NCBI GenBank assembly: GCA_033850885.1
Contig: JAWWPG010000016.1
Coordinates: forward strand, 62,001-126,000
DNA: 64,000 nt
DNA from: JAWWPG01 sp033850885
GTDB lineage: Bacteria > Actinomycetota > Actinomycetes > Propionibacteriales > Nocardioidaceae
Direction of reading: 5' to 3'
Part shown: piece by piece, positions 9,295 through 21,346 of the stretch
How positions within the stretch are numbered: the first letter of the stretch is position 1
How the letters are laid out: every line of letters begins with the position of its first letter
Made by a program: the position numbers and the translations under genes
Notes under the pieces: generated by a model
The model's input: the letters and a program-made list of their open reading frames with translations, nothing else
Databases searched by the model: none
Told to the model about the DNA's origin: nothing

Positions 9295-11180
9295 GGATCC
9301 TGCTCTACAACTGGGTGCAGTTCGACGACATCGAGAGCCGCGGCGGCGGCGTCCGGATCTATGAGAAGAACCTCGTCGAGCACCTCGTCAGCAGCAGTGA
9401 CCACGAGATCTACACGGTGACCTCCGGGCTGGAGCACGACTTCCTCGACCCACAGATCCGCATCGAGCCCACGACCAACGTCCACGGGTCCCGCGTCAAG
9501 TCCTACACGGTCGTCAACTCGACGGTGATCGCACCCGGGCACCACGCGTTCGGCTCGGCGCATCTGTTCGACGAGGGCGAGATGCTCGGGAGGTGGCACG
9601 ACTTCCTGGAGCGGCACGGACCGTTCGACGTCATCCAGTTCGACTCGCTCGAAGGCGTCCCCTTCACGTTCCTGCGCATCCACGAGCGTTTCCCCAACAC
9701 CCGGGTGCTCCTCTACGCGCACAACTACTACTTGGTCTGCCCGCAGGTGAACCTGTGGAAGGAGGAACGCGTTCACTGCAGCGACTACCACAAGGGTCGC
9801 GACTGCGTGAACTGCATCCCGAACCTGCCCAACCCCCACGAGGTGCTGCGCGCCCACCAGGTGTCCCGTGTCCTGAGACGGTCGAAGATCACCCCTAACA
9901 CCAAGGGCTATGCGCTTGCCTACCGCATCTACGGGCAGCTACGCAGTGGCCGTTACTCGCGTATCAGCCGCCCCCTGCTGGCCCCGCTGCTCGGCCCGGC
10001 GCTGATGAAGCGCCGCAAGCGGATGCAACAGAACCGGCAGCACCAGGAGTTCGCCGGCCAGATCCCCACGAACCCGATGAAGCCCGTCGAGCCCGTCTCG
10101 CTGAGCCTGGCCACGCGTTTCGTCTCACGACGACAGCGAGGCGTCAACACGATCAACAACGAGGTCGACCTGGTCCTGGCGACGTCGCACCGGGTGCTCG
10201 ACGTGCTCAGGGCACATGGCATCGATGACGGGAAGATGGCGGTGGCGTACGCCGGCACCCGGGCCGCCGAGCAGTTCTCGAGGGCCGAGCTGCGCAAGGA
10301 GCTCCAGGTGCAGGGCGAGCTGACGATCTGCTTCCTCGGCTACATGCGGCGCGACAAGGGTTTCTACTTCCTGCTCGAAACGCTGGAGGACTGCCCATCG
10401 GACCTGAAGTCGAGGATCAAGCTCGTCCTCGGCGCCAAGACGGCGGACCCGGTGACAATGAAGAGGCTGATCGCGCTTTCCGACCAGATGGCGGACATCG
10501 TCCACTTCGACGGATACACCCATGAACAGCTGGAGACGATCCTCGACGGCGTCGATGTCGGCATGATCCCGGTCCAATGGGAGGACAACCTGCCTCAGGT
10601 CGCGACGGAGATGGTCGCTCACGGGGTCCCACTCATCACCTCGCACCGCGGCGGCGCGAAGGAGCTCGGCGGGGACAACCCCGCCTTCGTGTTCAAGTCG
10701 TCCAACAAGGCAGCCCTGATCGAGATCTGGCGGCAGCTGATCGAGGGCGAGCTGCAGCCGGGCGACTACTGGGAGTCGGCGGTCAGCCTGACGACGATGG
10801 ACGACCACCTGAACCGGCTGATGGAGCTGTGGGCCAACCCGGAGGCCCCGCAGCTCGACGTACGCCCGCAGGTCGACCCATCGGAGCACAAGACCCACAT
10901 CCACGAGATCGAGGACGACGACGAGGACGAGCAGGGCATGCGCCTGGACTCCCACCCCACCGGTTTCTCCCTGGACGACGGCGACCTGCTCTCCTCGGAC
11001 GTGACCAGGAGCCACTTCGAGGACGACCGCGTTCCGGCCGGCGGCGACGCGGAGGTCCTCGACTCCGACCCTGCCATCCAGGCCGCGAACTCGATACCCG
11101 AGGCGGCCAAAGAAGCGGCGGCCACCACCCAGTCACGTGCGGCGCAACCGCTGGGCGACGAGCAAGGCGACGCGTTCTAG
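9291..11180 (+). CDS. GT4-type glycosyltransferase with acidic C-terminal tail
   Basis: 629 residues. The GT-B fold is indicated by an N-terminal acceptor domain beginning MRILLYNW, with a GGGVRIYEKNL glycine loop. The nucleotide-sugar domain begins near ICFLGYMRRDKGF (about residue 345). The EMVAHGVPLITSHRGGAKE segment fits the EX7E region of GT4 enzymes. An insert of about 100 residues with a basic MKRRKRMQQNRQ patch separates the lobes. It also carries a CPQVNLWKEERVHCSDYHKG stretch with several Cys/His. The last 90 residues are acidic and low-complexity (EDDDEDEQ). No membrane segment is obvious. Coupled to the sulfotransferase-like gene; together they look like a surface-glycan modification pair. 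Confidence 0.75.
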   Translation: MRILLYNWVQFDDIESRGGGVRIYEKNLVEHLVSSSDHEIYTVTSGLEHDFLDPQIRIEPTTNVHGSRVKSYTVVNSTVIAPGHHAFGSAHLFDEGEMLGRWHDFLERHGPFDVIQFDSLEGVPFTFLRIHERFPNTRVLLYAHNYYLVCPQVNLWKEERVHCSDYHKGRDCVNCIPNLPNPHEVLRAHQVSRVLRRSKITPNTKGYALAYRIYGQLRSGRYSRISRPLLAPLLGPALMKRRKRMQQNRQHQEFAGQIPTNPMKPVEPVSLSLATRFVSRRQRGVNTINNEVDLVLATSHRVLDVLRAHGIDDGKMAVAYAGTRAAEQFSRAELRKELQVQGELTICFLGYMRRDKGFYFLLETLEDCPSDLKSRIKLVLGAKTADPVTMKRLIALSDQMADIVHFDGYTHEQLETILDGVDVGMIPVQWEDNLPQVATEMVAHGVPLITSHRGGAKELGGDNPAFVFKSSNKAALIEIWRQLIEGELQPGDYWESAVSLTTMDDHLNRLMELWANPEAPQLDVRPQVDPSEHKTHIHEIEDDDEDEQGMRLDSHPTGFSLDDGDLLSSDVTRSHFEDDRVPAGGDAEVLDSDPAIQAANSIPEAAKEAAATTQSRAAQPLGDEQGDAF

Positions 11181-11186
11181 ACCTGC

Positions 11187-12404
11187 TCAGAGCAGAGCCG
11201 CGCGCAGCAGCGCCAACCCGTCGAACACGTCGACGAACCGCGTCGTGAGTGGGGCGAGCCCGATCCGGATCCCGTCCGGCCTGCGGAAGTCAGGGATGAC
11301 CCCATGGCTGATCAGCTCGTCGGTGAGCCGACGTGCCTCGCGATGGGTGAAGGTCAGGTGGGATCCACGACGCTCGGCGTCACGGGGTGAGGCGAGACCG
11401 ACTCCGCGGGCGGCCAGCCAGCCGTCGTACAGGGCGACCGCGAGACTCGTCAGCGCCTTCGCCTTGTGGCGGATCTCGCCGATTCCTGCCCGAACGATCA
11501 TGTCGGCCCCCGGCTCGACGGCCGCCAGCGAGAGCACCCCGGGGGTGCCGGTCAGCCAGGCCTGGATGTCGTCCCGCGGCTGGTAGCCCTGAGCCATGTC
11601 GAACATGTCCGCCCGGCCCCACCAGCCCCAGATCGGCTGGGAGAGCTCGGCCTGGCGCGCGGTGTTGACGTAGGTGAAGGCGGGGCCCCCCGGGCCGGCG
11701 TTGAGGTACTTGTAGGTGCAGCCGACGGCGAGGTCGGCGCCGGCGGCATGCAGGTCGATCGGGACGGAACCGACCGAGTGGCACAGGTCCCAGACGGTCA
11801 ACGCGCCCGAACCGTGCGCGAGGGCCGTGAGGCCCGCCATGTCGACCAGGGCCGCGGAGCGGTAGTCCACCTGCGACAAGACGGCGACCGCCACCGACTC
11901 GTCCATGACGACCCGCAGGTCGTCCGCCGTGACGCCATCGGGGCCGCGCTCGTCGATCCAGCGGATGTCGAGGTCGCGCTGTCGAGCCAGTGACTCGACG
12001 ACGTAGCGGTCGGTGGGAAAGTCGTCGCGGTCGATGACGATGGCCCGCCTGTCCGGCCGGGCATCGAGAGCTGCGCTGATCGCCTTGTACAGCGACACCG
12101 TCGTGTTGTCGGACACGACCACCTCGCCGGGAGCCGCGCCGAGGAGCCCGACGCCGATCAGGTCACCGACCCGCGCCGGCAGCTCCATCCACGCCTCGCG
12201 CCAGGATCGGATGAGGCCGGCCCCCCACTCGCGGGTCAGCACCTGCTCGACCCGGCGCACGGTTGCCTTCGGGAGTCGGCCCAGCGAGTTGCCGTCGAAG
12301 TAGATCAGGGAGTCGTCCTCGATCACGAACTCCTCCCGGTACGACGCGAGCGGGTCGGCCGCATCGAGAGCGGCGCAGTCCTGCCGCGTCGGTACCGGTC
12401 TCAC
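11187..12404 (-). CDS. kynU: Kynureninase
   Basis: 405-residue PLP enzyme that cleaves kynurenine to anthranilate and alanine (or 3-hydroxykynurenine to 3-hydroxyanthranilate). The start of the fold reads YFDGNSLGRLP, the typical KynU entry. The PLP lysine is Lys232 in CTYKYLNAGPGGPAF, and the Asp of VWDLCHS binds the pyridine nitrogen. The start codon is GTG. It lies 9 bp downstream of the nitrilase gene and looks like the last gene of the guaB-guaB3-nitrilase run. No tryptophan dioxygenase or formamidase is in the window, so the pathway context is missing here. Confidence 0.92.
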   Translation of the reverse strand: MRPVPTRQDCAALDAADPLASYREEFVIEDDSLIYFDGNSLGRLPKATVRRVEQVLTREWGAGLIRSWREAWMELPARVGDLIGVGLLGAAPGEVVVSDNTTVSLYKAISAALDARPDRRAIVIDRDDFPTDRYVVESLARQRDLDIRWIDERGPDGVTADDLRVVMDESVAVAVLSQVDYRSAALVDMAGLTALAHGSGALTVWDLCHSVGSVPIDLHAAGADLAVGCTYKYLNAGPGGPAFTYVNTARQAELSQPIWGWWGRADMFDMAQGYQPRDDIQAWLTGTPGVLSLAAVEPGADMIVRAGIGEIRHKAKALTSLAVALYDGWLAARGVGLASPRDAERRGSHLTFTHREARRLTDELISHGVIPDFRRPDGIRIGLAPLTTRFVDVFDGLALLRAALL

Positions 12405-12413
12405 CCCACGAAC

Positions 12414-13292
12414 CTACCGTTGAGCCGTCACATTCTTGGGGTTGAGGACGGTCCTGGTGCGGCCGCCGAGCGTGTCGCGGCGGTCGCGGTCGTAGGGGTT
12501 GATGCGTCGGGCCTCCGCGACCGCCTGCGGGTCGAGGTCGGCGACCGCGATGCCCTCCTCGGCCTCCACCTTGGCCACCGGGCGGCCCTGGGGGTCGTAG
12601 ATCGCCGTACCTCCGCTGAAGCTGAGTGACCCACATGGCCCCGAGAGCCCGGAAAGAACCACGTAGAAGCCGTTGTCGAGGGCCCTGGCGGCGTAGTAGA
12701 GGTCGCGCCGGTGCTCGCTGCCGACGACGTACGCCGACGGGCAGACGTAGGCCAGGGCCCCTGCGTCGGAGGCGGCGCGGGCGTGCTCGGGGAAGCATCC
12801 GTCGTAACAGATGCCGAGCCCGAGCGGCCAGTCGTGCAAGATGACGGCGGCGCCCGACGTGCCGGCCGTGAACAGCATCCGTTCCTGGTCCCACAGATGC
12901 TGCTTGGAGTACGCCACCGTGGCCTCGCCGTCCGCGGCCACCGCCAGGATCGACACGGTACGGCGACCGTCCGGCTGCCTGAGCGACGCGCCGACGATCA
13001 CCGCGGCACCGATGCTGCGGGCCGCCTGGCGCAGCGGGTCGAGGCGAACGTCGTCAGGGGTCACGTCGCATGCGTCCGGGTGCGCACCCAGGACGCGCGG
13101 CTCGTACCCCGACAGGAAGAGCTCCGGCAGAACGACGAGGCAGGCGCCCGCGTCGGCTGCCATCCCCACCCAGCGTGCTGCGGACGCCACGTTGTGCTCG
13201 ACGTCACCGGCGCGCGACACCGCCTGCACGGCCGCCACTCGAAGCGGCTCGCGCGGCAGCCGTCGGTCGTCCGACGTGATGGCCGTTGTCAC
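12414..13292 (-). CDS. Carbon-nitrogen hydrolase (nitrilase superfamily)
   Basis: 292 residues with the complete nitrilase triad: Glu57 in LPELFLSGY, Lys130 in YSKQHLW and Cys162 in GICYDGCFPE. This is a single catalytic domain without the synthetase domain of NadE. Family members hydrolyse amides or N-carbamoyl compounds; I cannot assign a substrate. The GTG start overlaps the guaB3 stop (GTGA), giving tight translational coupling, and kynU follows 9 bp later. An amidase acting in the kynurenine or purine neighbourhood is possible but unsupported. Confidence 0.85.
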   Translation of the reverse strand: MTTAITSDDRRLPREPLRVAAVQAVSRAGDVEHNVASAARWVGMAADAGACLVVLPELFLSGYEPRVLGAHPDACDVTPDDVRLDPLRQAARSIGAAVIVGASLRQPDGRRTVSILAVAADGEATVAYSKQHLWDQERMLFTAGTSGAAVILHDWPLGLGICYDGCFPEHARAASDAGALAYVCPSAYVVGSEHRRDLYYAARALDNGFYVVLSGLSGPCGSLSFSGGTAIYDPQGRPVAKVEAEEGIAVADLDPQAVAEARRINPYDRDRRDTLGGRTRTVLNPKNVTAQR

Positions 13293-14392
13293 TGCAGGAC
13301 GACCTCGACCCGCTGGAACTCCTTCAGCTCGGTGTAGCCGGTCGTCGCCATCGACCGCTTGAGCGCCCCGACGATGTTCATCGTCCCGTCGGAGACCGAG
13401 GACGGGCCGTGCAGGATCTCCTGCAGGCTGCCCACGGTGCCGATCTCTACCCGCTCACCGCGAGGAAGCAGCGAGTGCCGAGCCTCCGCGCCCCAGTGGA
13501 ACCCGCGCCCCGGCGCCTCGATCGCCCGCGCCAGCGGCGATCCGATCATCACCGCGTCGGCACCACACGCGATGGCCTTGGCGACGTCCCCGCTGCGCCC
13601 GATCGAGCCGTCCGCGATGACGTGGACGTAGCGTCCGCCGGACTCGTCCAGGTAGTCCCGTCGGGCGGCAGCGACGTCGGCCACCGCGGTGGCCATCGGA
13701 ACGGCGATGCCGAGCACGGTCCGCGTGGTGTGCGCCGCGCCTCCCCCGAAGCCGACCAGGACGCCGGCCGCCCCGGTGCGCATCAGGTGCAGAGCCGCCT
13801 GGTGCGTGGCGCAGCCGCCGACGATGACCGGCACATCCAAGTCGTAGATGAACTGCTTGAGGTTGAGCGGTTCCGCCTTGCCGGAGACGTGCTCCGCCGA
13901 GACCGTGGTCCCCCGGATCACGAAGAGATCGAGGCCGGCCTTGATGACCGACTGGGCATGCTCCTTCGTCAGCTGTGGGGACAGCGCCCCCGCCACGGTG
14001 ACCCCCGAGCCCCGCAGGTCCTTCACCCGCCCGACCATCAGGTCGGGCTTGATCGGCTCCGAGTAGATCTCCTGGAGCCGTCGGGTTGCCTCGTTGCCCC
14101 GCAGGCTGGCCACCTCGTCGAGCAGCGGCTCCGGATCGTCGTACCGGGTCCACAGGCCCTCGAGGTCGAGCACCCCGAGCCCCCCGGCCCTTCCGAACGC
14201 CACGACGGTCTCGGGGGACATGATCGAGTCCATCGGCGCCGCCACGACCGGGATCTCGAAACGATAGGCGTCGATCTGCCACGCGACGGACACCTCATGC
14301 GGGTCGCGAGTGCGGCGGCTCGGCACGATGGCCACGTCGTCGAAGGAGTACGCGCGGCGACCACGTTTCGCGCTGCCGATCTCGATGTCCAT
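13289..14392 (-). CDS. guaB3: GuaB3-family IMPDH/GMP-reductase-like protein
   Basis: 367 residues, beta/alpha barrel of the IMP dehydrogenase/GMP reductase family without CBS domains. It starts DIEIGSAKRGRRAYSFDDV, as actinobacterial GuaB3 does. The loop that carries the catalytic Cys in IMPDH (GxGSxCTTR) reads GFGGGAAHTTR, placing His221 at the Cys position. The phosphate-binding segment IADGSIGRSGD is present. Recent work assigns GMP reductase activity to some GuaB3 proteins; whether this applies here is open. It sits 25 bp downstream of guaB and overlaps the nitrilase-family gene. Confidence 0.9.
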   Translation of the reverse strand: MDIEIGSAKRGRRAYSFDDVAIVPSRRTRDPHEVSVAWQIDAYRFEIPVVAAPMDSIMSPETVVAFGRAGGLGVLDLEGLWTRYDDPEPLLDEVASLRGNEATRRLQEIYSEPIKPDLMVGRVKDLRGSGVTVAGALSPQLTKEHAQSVIKAGLDLFVIRGTTVSAEHVSGKAEPLNLKQFIYDLDVPVIVGGCATHQAALHLMRTGAAGVLVGFGGGAAHTTRTVLGIAVPMATAVADVAAARRDYLDESGGRYVHVIADGSIGRSGDVAKAIACGADAVMIGSPLARAIEAPGRGFHWGAEARHSLLPRGERVEIGTVGSLQEILHGPSSVSDGTMNIVGALKRSMATTGYTELKEFQRVEVVLQ

Positions 14393-14417
14393 GCGTCCCC
14401 TCGGAGTCGGTCGTGCC

Positions 14418-16934
<2,517 letters not shown>

Positions 16935-16938
<4 letters not shown>

Positions 16939-17645
16939 GGCTCTCCTCCTGCCGCCTCAGCGGCAAGCTGCCTCATCTTGGTAAGGGCGCGGTGCTGCGC
17001 GACCCGGACGGCTCCGGCCGTCATCCCCAGGGCGGCTCCGGTCTCCTCGGCGCTGAGACCCGCAGCCACCCGCAACAGCATGATCTCTCGAAGGTTGGGC
17101 GGCAGCTTGTCCAGCATCGCGGTGGCGGTCGCCACCTGGCTGGCCATCACCACGCGGTCCTCCGGCGTCGGTTGGACGTCGGCTGACTCGGGAAGCTCCT
17201 CGATCGGGATCGGATGGCGGTGCAGGGCCCGCAGCGCGTCGGCTACCTTTCGGGCGGCAATCCCGTAGACGAAAGCCTCGAACGGCTTGCCCCGGTTGCG
17301 ATAACGGGGCAATGCCGAAAGTACGGCGATACAGATCTCCTGGGCGACGTCGTCCGCCAGGTCGATACCGCCTGGATAGCTGGCCAGCCGCGCCCGGCAG
17401 TACCGGTGGGCCACGACCCGTACGCGCTGCAGCAGCAGCTCGATGTCGGCGCGGCCACCATCCTGGGCTCGTGCGGCGAGCGTGCTGAGGTCACCAGGCG
17501 TGGGCTTGCTGGTCCGCTGCACGGCTGAGGAACCCTTACGAAGCATCGAGGGCCTGACTGCACGGGCGCCCGCGAGAAGCTCAGGCCCGCTCACGGCAGG
17601 TCGTTCGGTCTGGGAAACAGTAACCTCACGCCTGGGCGTTGTCAC
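16935..17645 (-). CDS. sigD: RNA polymerase sigma factor SigD/ShbA type
   Basis: 236 residues, group 4-like sigma factor. Region 2 includes [21 protein letters not shown] and [18 protein letters not shown]. Region 4 contains [23 protein letters not shown] and [11 protein letters not shown], the helix-turn-helix. Both blocks closely resemble mycobacterial SigD and streptomycete ShbA, which occupy the same position next to guaB and groEL. The start is uncertain: GTG at 17645 gives a 50-residue N-terminal extension, while ATG at 17546 would remove 33 residues. Coupled to the anti-sigma gene. whiB3, which separates sigD and groEL in some relatives, is absent. Confidence 0.88.
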
Positions 17646-17707
17646 TGTCCGAACGCAGCCGTTTCACCCACCTCCGGCTGATCCCGCGCATCGAGCCGGA
17701 GGCGGAA

Positions 17708-17740
17708 CCCGGGTCGGCTCCGGTCGGGAGCCGACCCGGG
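17708..17740 (-). terminator. Hairpin terminator after groEL
   Basis: A perfect 14-bp stem (CCCGGGTCGGCTCC against its complement) with a 5-base loop begins 6 bp after the groEL stop codon on the minus strand. There is no T-tract, which is common for actinobacterial terminators. It separates groEL from sigD. Confidence 0.75.
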
Positions 17741-17746
17741 AGAGGA

Positions 17747-19408
<1,662 letters not shown>

Positions 19409-19446
19409 TCACGCCGCCGGGCCGTCGGATCTGATGGGCTCCGCCG

Positions 19447-19487
19447 ACTGCGCCCCGGAGCCCTGAGCGGGACAGCCAGGGCGCAGT
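19447..19487 (-). other. Hairpin between groES and groEL
   Basis: In the 141-bp gap, ACTGCGCCC and GGGCGCAGT can pair as a 9-bp stem around a 23-base loop. It may act as a processing or attenuation signal setting the GroES:GroEL ratio. No further evidence. Confidence 0.4.
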
Positions 19488-19507
19488 GCGGCCGGAGTTC
19501 GGTGGTC

Positions 19508-19804
19508 TTACTTCTCGATCTTGGCGAGCACGTCGCGCGCCGAGAGGATGAGGTATTCCTCACCCGAGTACTTGATCTCTGTGCCGCCGTACTTGCTGTA
19601 GATGACGGTGTCACCCTCAGCAATGTCGAGCGGGATTCGGTTGCCGCTGTCGTCGATCCGGCCTGGACCGACTGCTAGGACAGTCCCCTCCTGGGGCTTC
19701 TCCTTCGCCGTGTCCGGGATGACCAGGCCGGAGGCCGTGGTCTGCTCGGCTTCGTTCGTCTGAACGACAATGCGGTCTTCGAGAGGCTTGATGCTTACAG
19801 ACAC
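19508..19804 (-). CDS. groS: Co-chaperonin GroES
   Basis: 98 residues, standard length. Begins [14 protein letters not shown] and has the mobile-loop segment [19 protein letters not shown], the GPGR turn and the [16 protein letters not shown] end of Cpn10. The start codon is GTG with a GGTGAGG ribosome site upstream. First gene of the groES-groEL operon, controlled by the two CIRCE elements about 100-160 bp upstream. Confidence 0.97.
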   Translation of the reverse strand: MSVSIKPLEDRIVVQTNEAEQTTASGLVIPDTAKEKPQEGTVLAVGPGRIDDSGNRIPLDIAEGDTVIYSKYGGTEIKYSGEEYLILSARDVLAKIEK

Positions 19805-19901
19805 TTGCTGACCTCACCTTTCACTTCGATAAGAGAGGTGTGCGATTTCGGATGGGAGTGCGAACGGACACGTCGTCGCGGGTGCCGTGAGCCCTTCGCG
19901 T

Positions 19902-19928
19902 CTGGCACACTCGCTGCGAGAGTGCCAA
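19902..19928 (-). promoter_or_regulatory. Second, imperfect CIRCE element
   Basis: On the minus strand TTGGCACTC-N9-GTGTGCCAG; the right arm differs from perfect symmetry at two positions. It covers the expected transcription start of groES (about 19927), where HrcA binding would block initiation. Confidence 0.75.
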
Positions 19929-19933
19929 GGTCG

Positions 19934-19963
19934 AATCTAGCACTCGGCTCCGGCGAGTGCCAA
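19934..19963 (-). promoter_or_regulatory. groES promoter
   Basis: Minus strand -35 TTGGCA (19958-19963), 18-bp spacer and -10 TAGATT (19934-19939). The -35 box is formed by the left arm of the upstream CIRCE element. The remaining stretch 19805-20107 between groS and the methyltransferase gene holds only this control region and the methyltransferase leader. Confidence 0.6.
19937..19963 (-). promoter_or_regulatory. CIRCE element (HrcA operator)
   Basis: Minus strand TTGGCACTC-N9-GAGTGCTAG. This matches the 9-9-9 CIRCE architecture (consensus TTAGCACTC-N9-GAGTGCTAA). It overlaps the promoter boxes of groES. Confidence 0.9.
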
Positions 19964-20107
19964 CGCCCCCCGGTTGTCCGTCGGAATGCGGTTTTTGCCC
20001 CAGGCGGCTCCGCCAACGATCGCGTCGGGCCTCCCCGGCAAGCCGAACCCGTCAGCATTCGTCGAGGCCCGAGCCTGACTGGACCCGGGACGGACACCTG
20101 CGCGAAC

Positions 20108-21346
20108 ATGCCCGGTGTGGATGCCGCCGCTTTCAGGTTCCTGCTGACCCCGACGGGGCAGCGGCTGCTCGCCGAGGCCATGACGGACGACGGCTCCGAC
20201 CCGCTGGCACTGAGCGAGCGGCTGCGCAGGACGTGCCCGGGCCACCGACCCGAGCAGGTGGCCGCGGCCACCACCCAGGCCGCCCTCCGTCGGGCGGCTG
20301 CAGCCACGTTCGGCGAGGACGCCCGGCGGATGTACTTCACGCACATTGGCCTCGAGCAGGCGACGAACCCACTAGTCTCCACCCACCGTGCCACCCGAGC
20401 CGGCGGCGGGGGGGTCAACCTCCTCGACATCGGCTGCGGGATCGGGTCGGACCTGGCCGCGTTCGCGCGGGCCGGGTTCCGGGTCACCGGCCTGGACCGG
20501 GACCCGGCCACGGCACTGGTCGCCGCCGCCAACCTCGAGGCGCTGGACCTGCCGGGCGCTGCGCGGCAGGGCGAGGCCGAGAGCAGCGACTGGAGGACGT
20601 ACGACGTCGTCTTCGCCGACCCGTCCCGCCGCCACGGGTCGATCCGGCTCTTCGACCCGAAGGCGTTCTCGCCCGGCTGGGACTTCGTCCAGGGCTTGCT
20701 GTCGACGGGAGCCGCAGACTCGAACCGGCGCGCTGTCGTCAAGCTCGCGCCCGGCATCGACCACGCCCTGATTCCGGCGCATGCCGAGGCCGAGTGGGTC
20801 AGCCTCGGAGGTGAGCTGAAGGAGGCCGTGCTCTGGTCAGGCCCGCCGGTCGACGGAGGGGAGCCGGCTTGGAGGCCTGGGCGGGTGCGTCGGCGCGCGA
20901 CCGTGTTGACCGCCGGCGGCCCGACCCGCTCCCTCACCGACCGGGACGGTCCGACCGAGCCGGCTGCCGTCGGCGACGTCGGCGGCTTCGTCTACGAGCC
21001 GGACCCGGCGGTCATCCGCGCGCACCTGGTAGCGGCGGTCGTCGCGGACGTGCAGGGATGGCTGCTCGACCCACACATCGCCTATGTGTCGTCCGACCAG
21101 GACGTCCACACCGGCTTCGCGCGGCGGTTCCGCGTCGTCGATGTGCTGCCGTACAAAGAGAAGCCGCTTCGGGCGGCGCTGCGCACCCGCAACGTCGGCG
21201 CGCTCACGATCAAGAAGCGCGGGGTGGCCGTCACGCCCGAGGACCTGCGTCGGCGGCTCGGGCTGCGTGGTGACGAGCAGGCGACGCTGATCCTGACCCG
21301 GACGCCGCGGTCAGCAGCCGCGCTCCTCGTCGAGCCCCTGGAATGA
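20108..21346 (+). CDS. Class I SAM-dependent methyltransferase with THUMP-like C-terminal domain
   Basis: 412 residues. SAM-binding motif I is LLDIGCGIGSDLAAF (about residues 115-129), with a second acidic strand GLDRD and a catalytic-site-like ADPSRR motif. The C-terminal third (from about residue 300, including IAYVSSDQDV and LPYKEKPLRAALRTRNVG) fits the THUMP-like domain found on actinobacterial methyltransferases of unknown, probably RNA-related, substrate. The ATG at 20108 is chosen because the reading frame before it overlaps the groES control region. Its 3' end overlaps the convergent GH3 gene by 36 bp. Confidence 0.8.
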   Translation: MPGVDAAAFRFLLTPTGQRLLAEAMTDDGSDPLALSERLRRTCPGHRPEQVAAATTQAALRRAAAATFGEDARRMYFTHIGLEQATNPLVSTHRATRAGGGGVNLLDIGCGIGSDLAAFARAGFRVTGLDRDPATALVAAANLEALDLPGAARQGEAESSDWRTYDVVFADPSRRHGSIRLFDPKAFSPGWDFVQGLLSTGAADSNRRAVVKLAPGIDHALIPAHAEAEWVSLGGELKEAVLWSGPPVDGGEPAWRPGRVRRRATVLTAGGPTRSLTDRDGPTEPAAVGDVGGFVYEPDPAVIRAHLVAAVVADVQGWLLDPHIAYVSSDQDVHTGFARRFRVVDVLPYKEKPLRAALRTRNVGALTIKKRGVAVTPEDLRRRLGLRGDEQATLILTRTPRSAAALLVEPLE

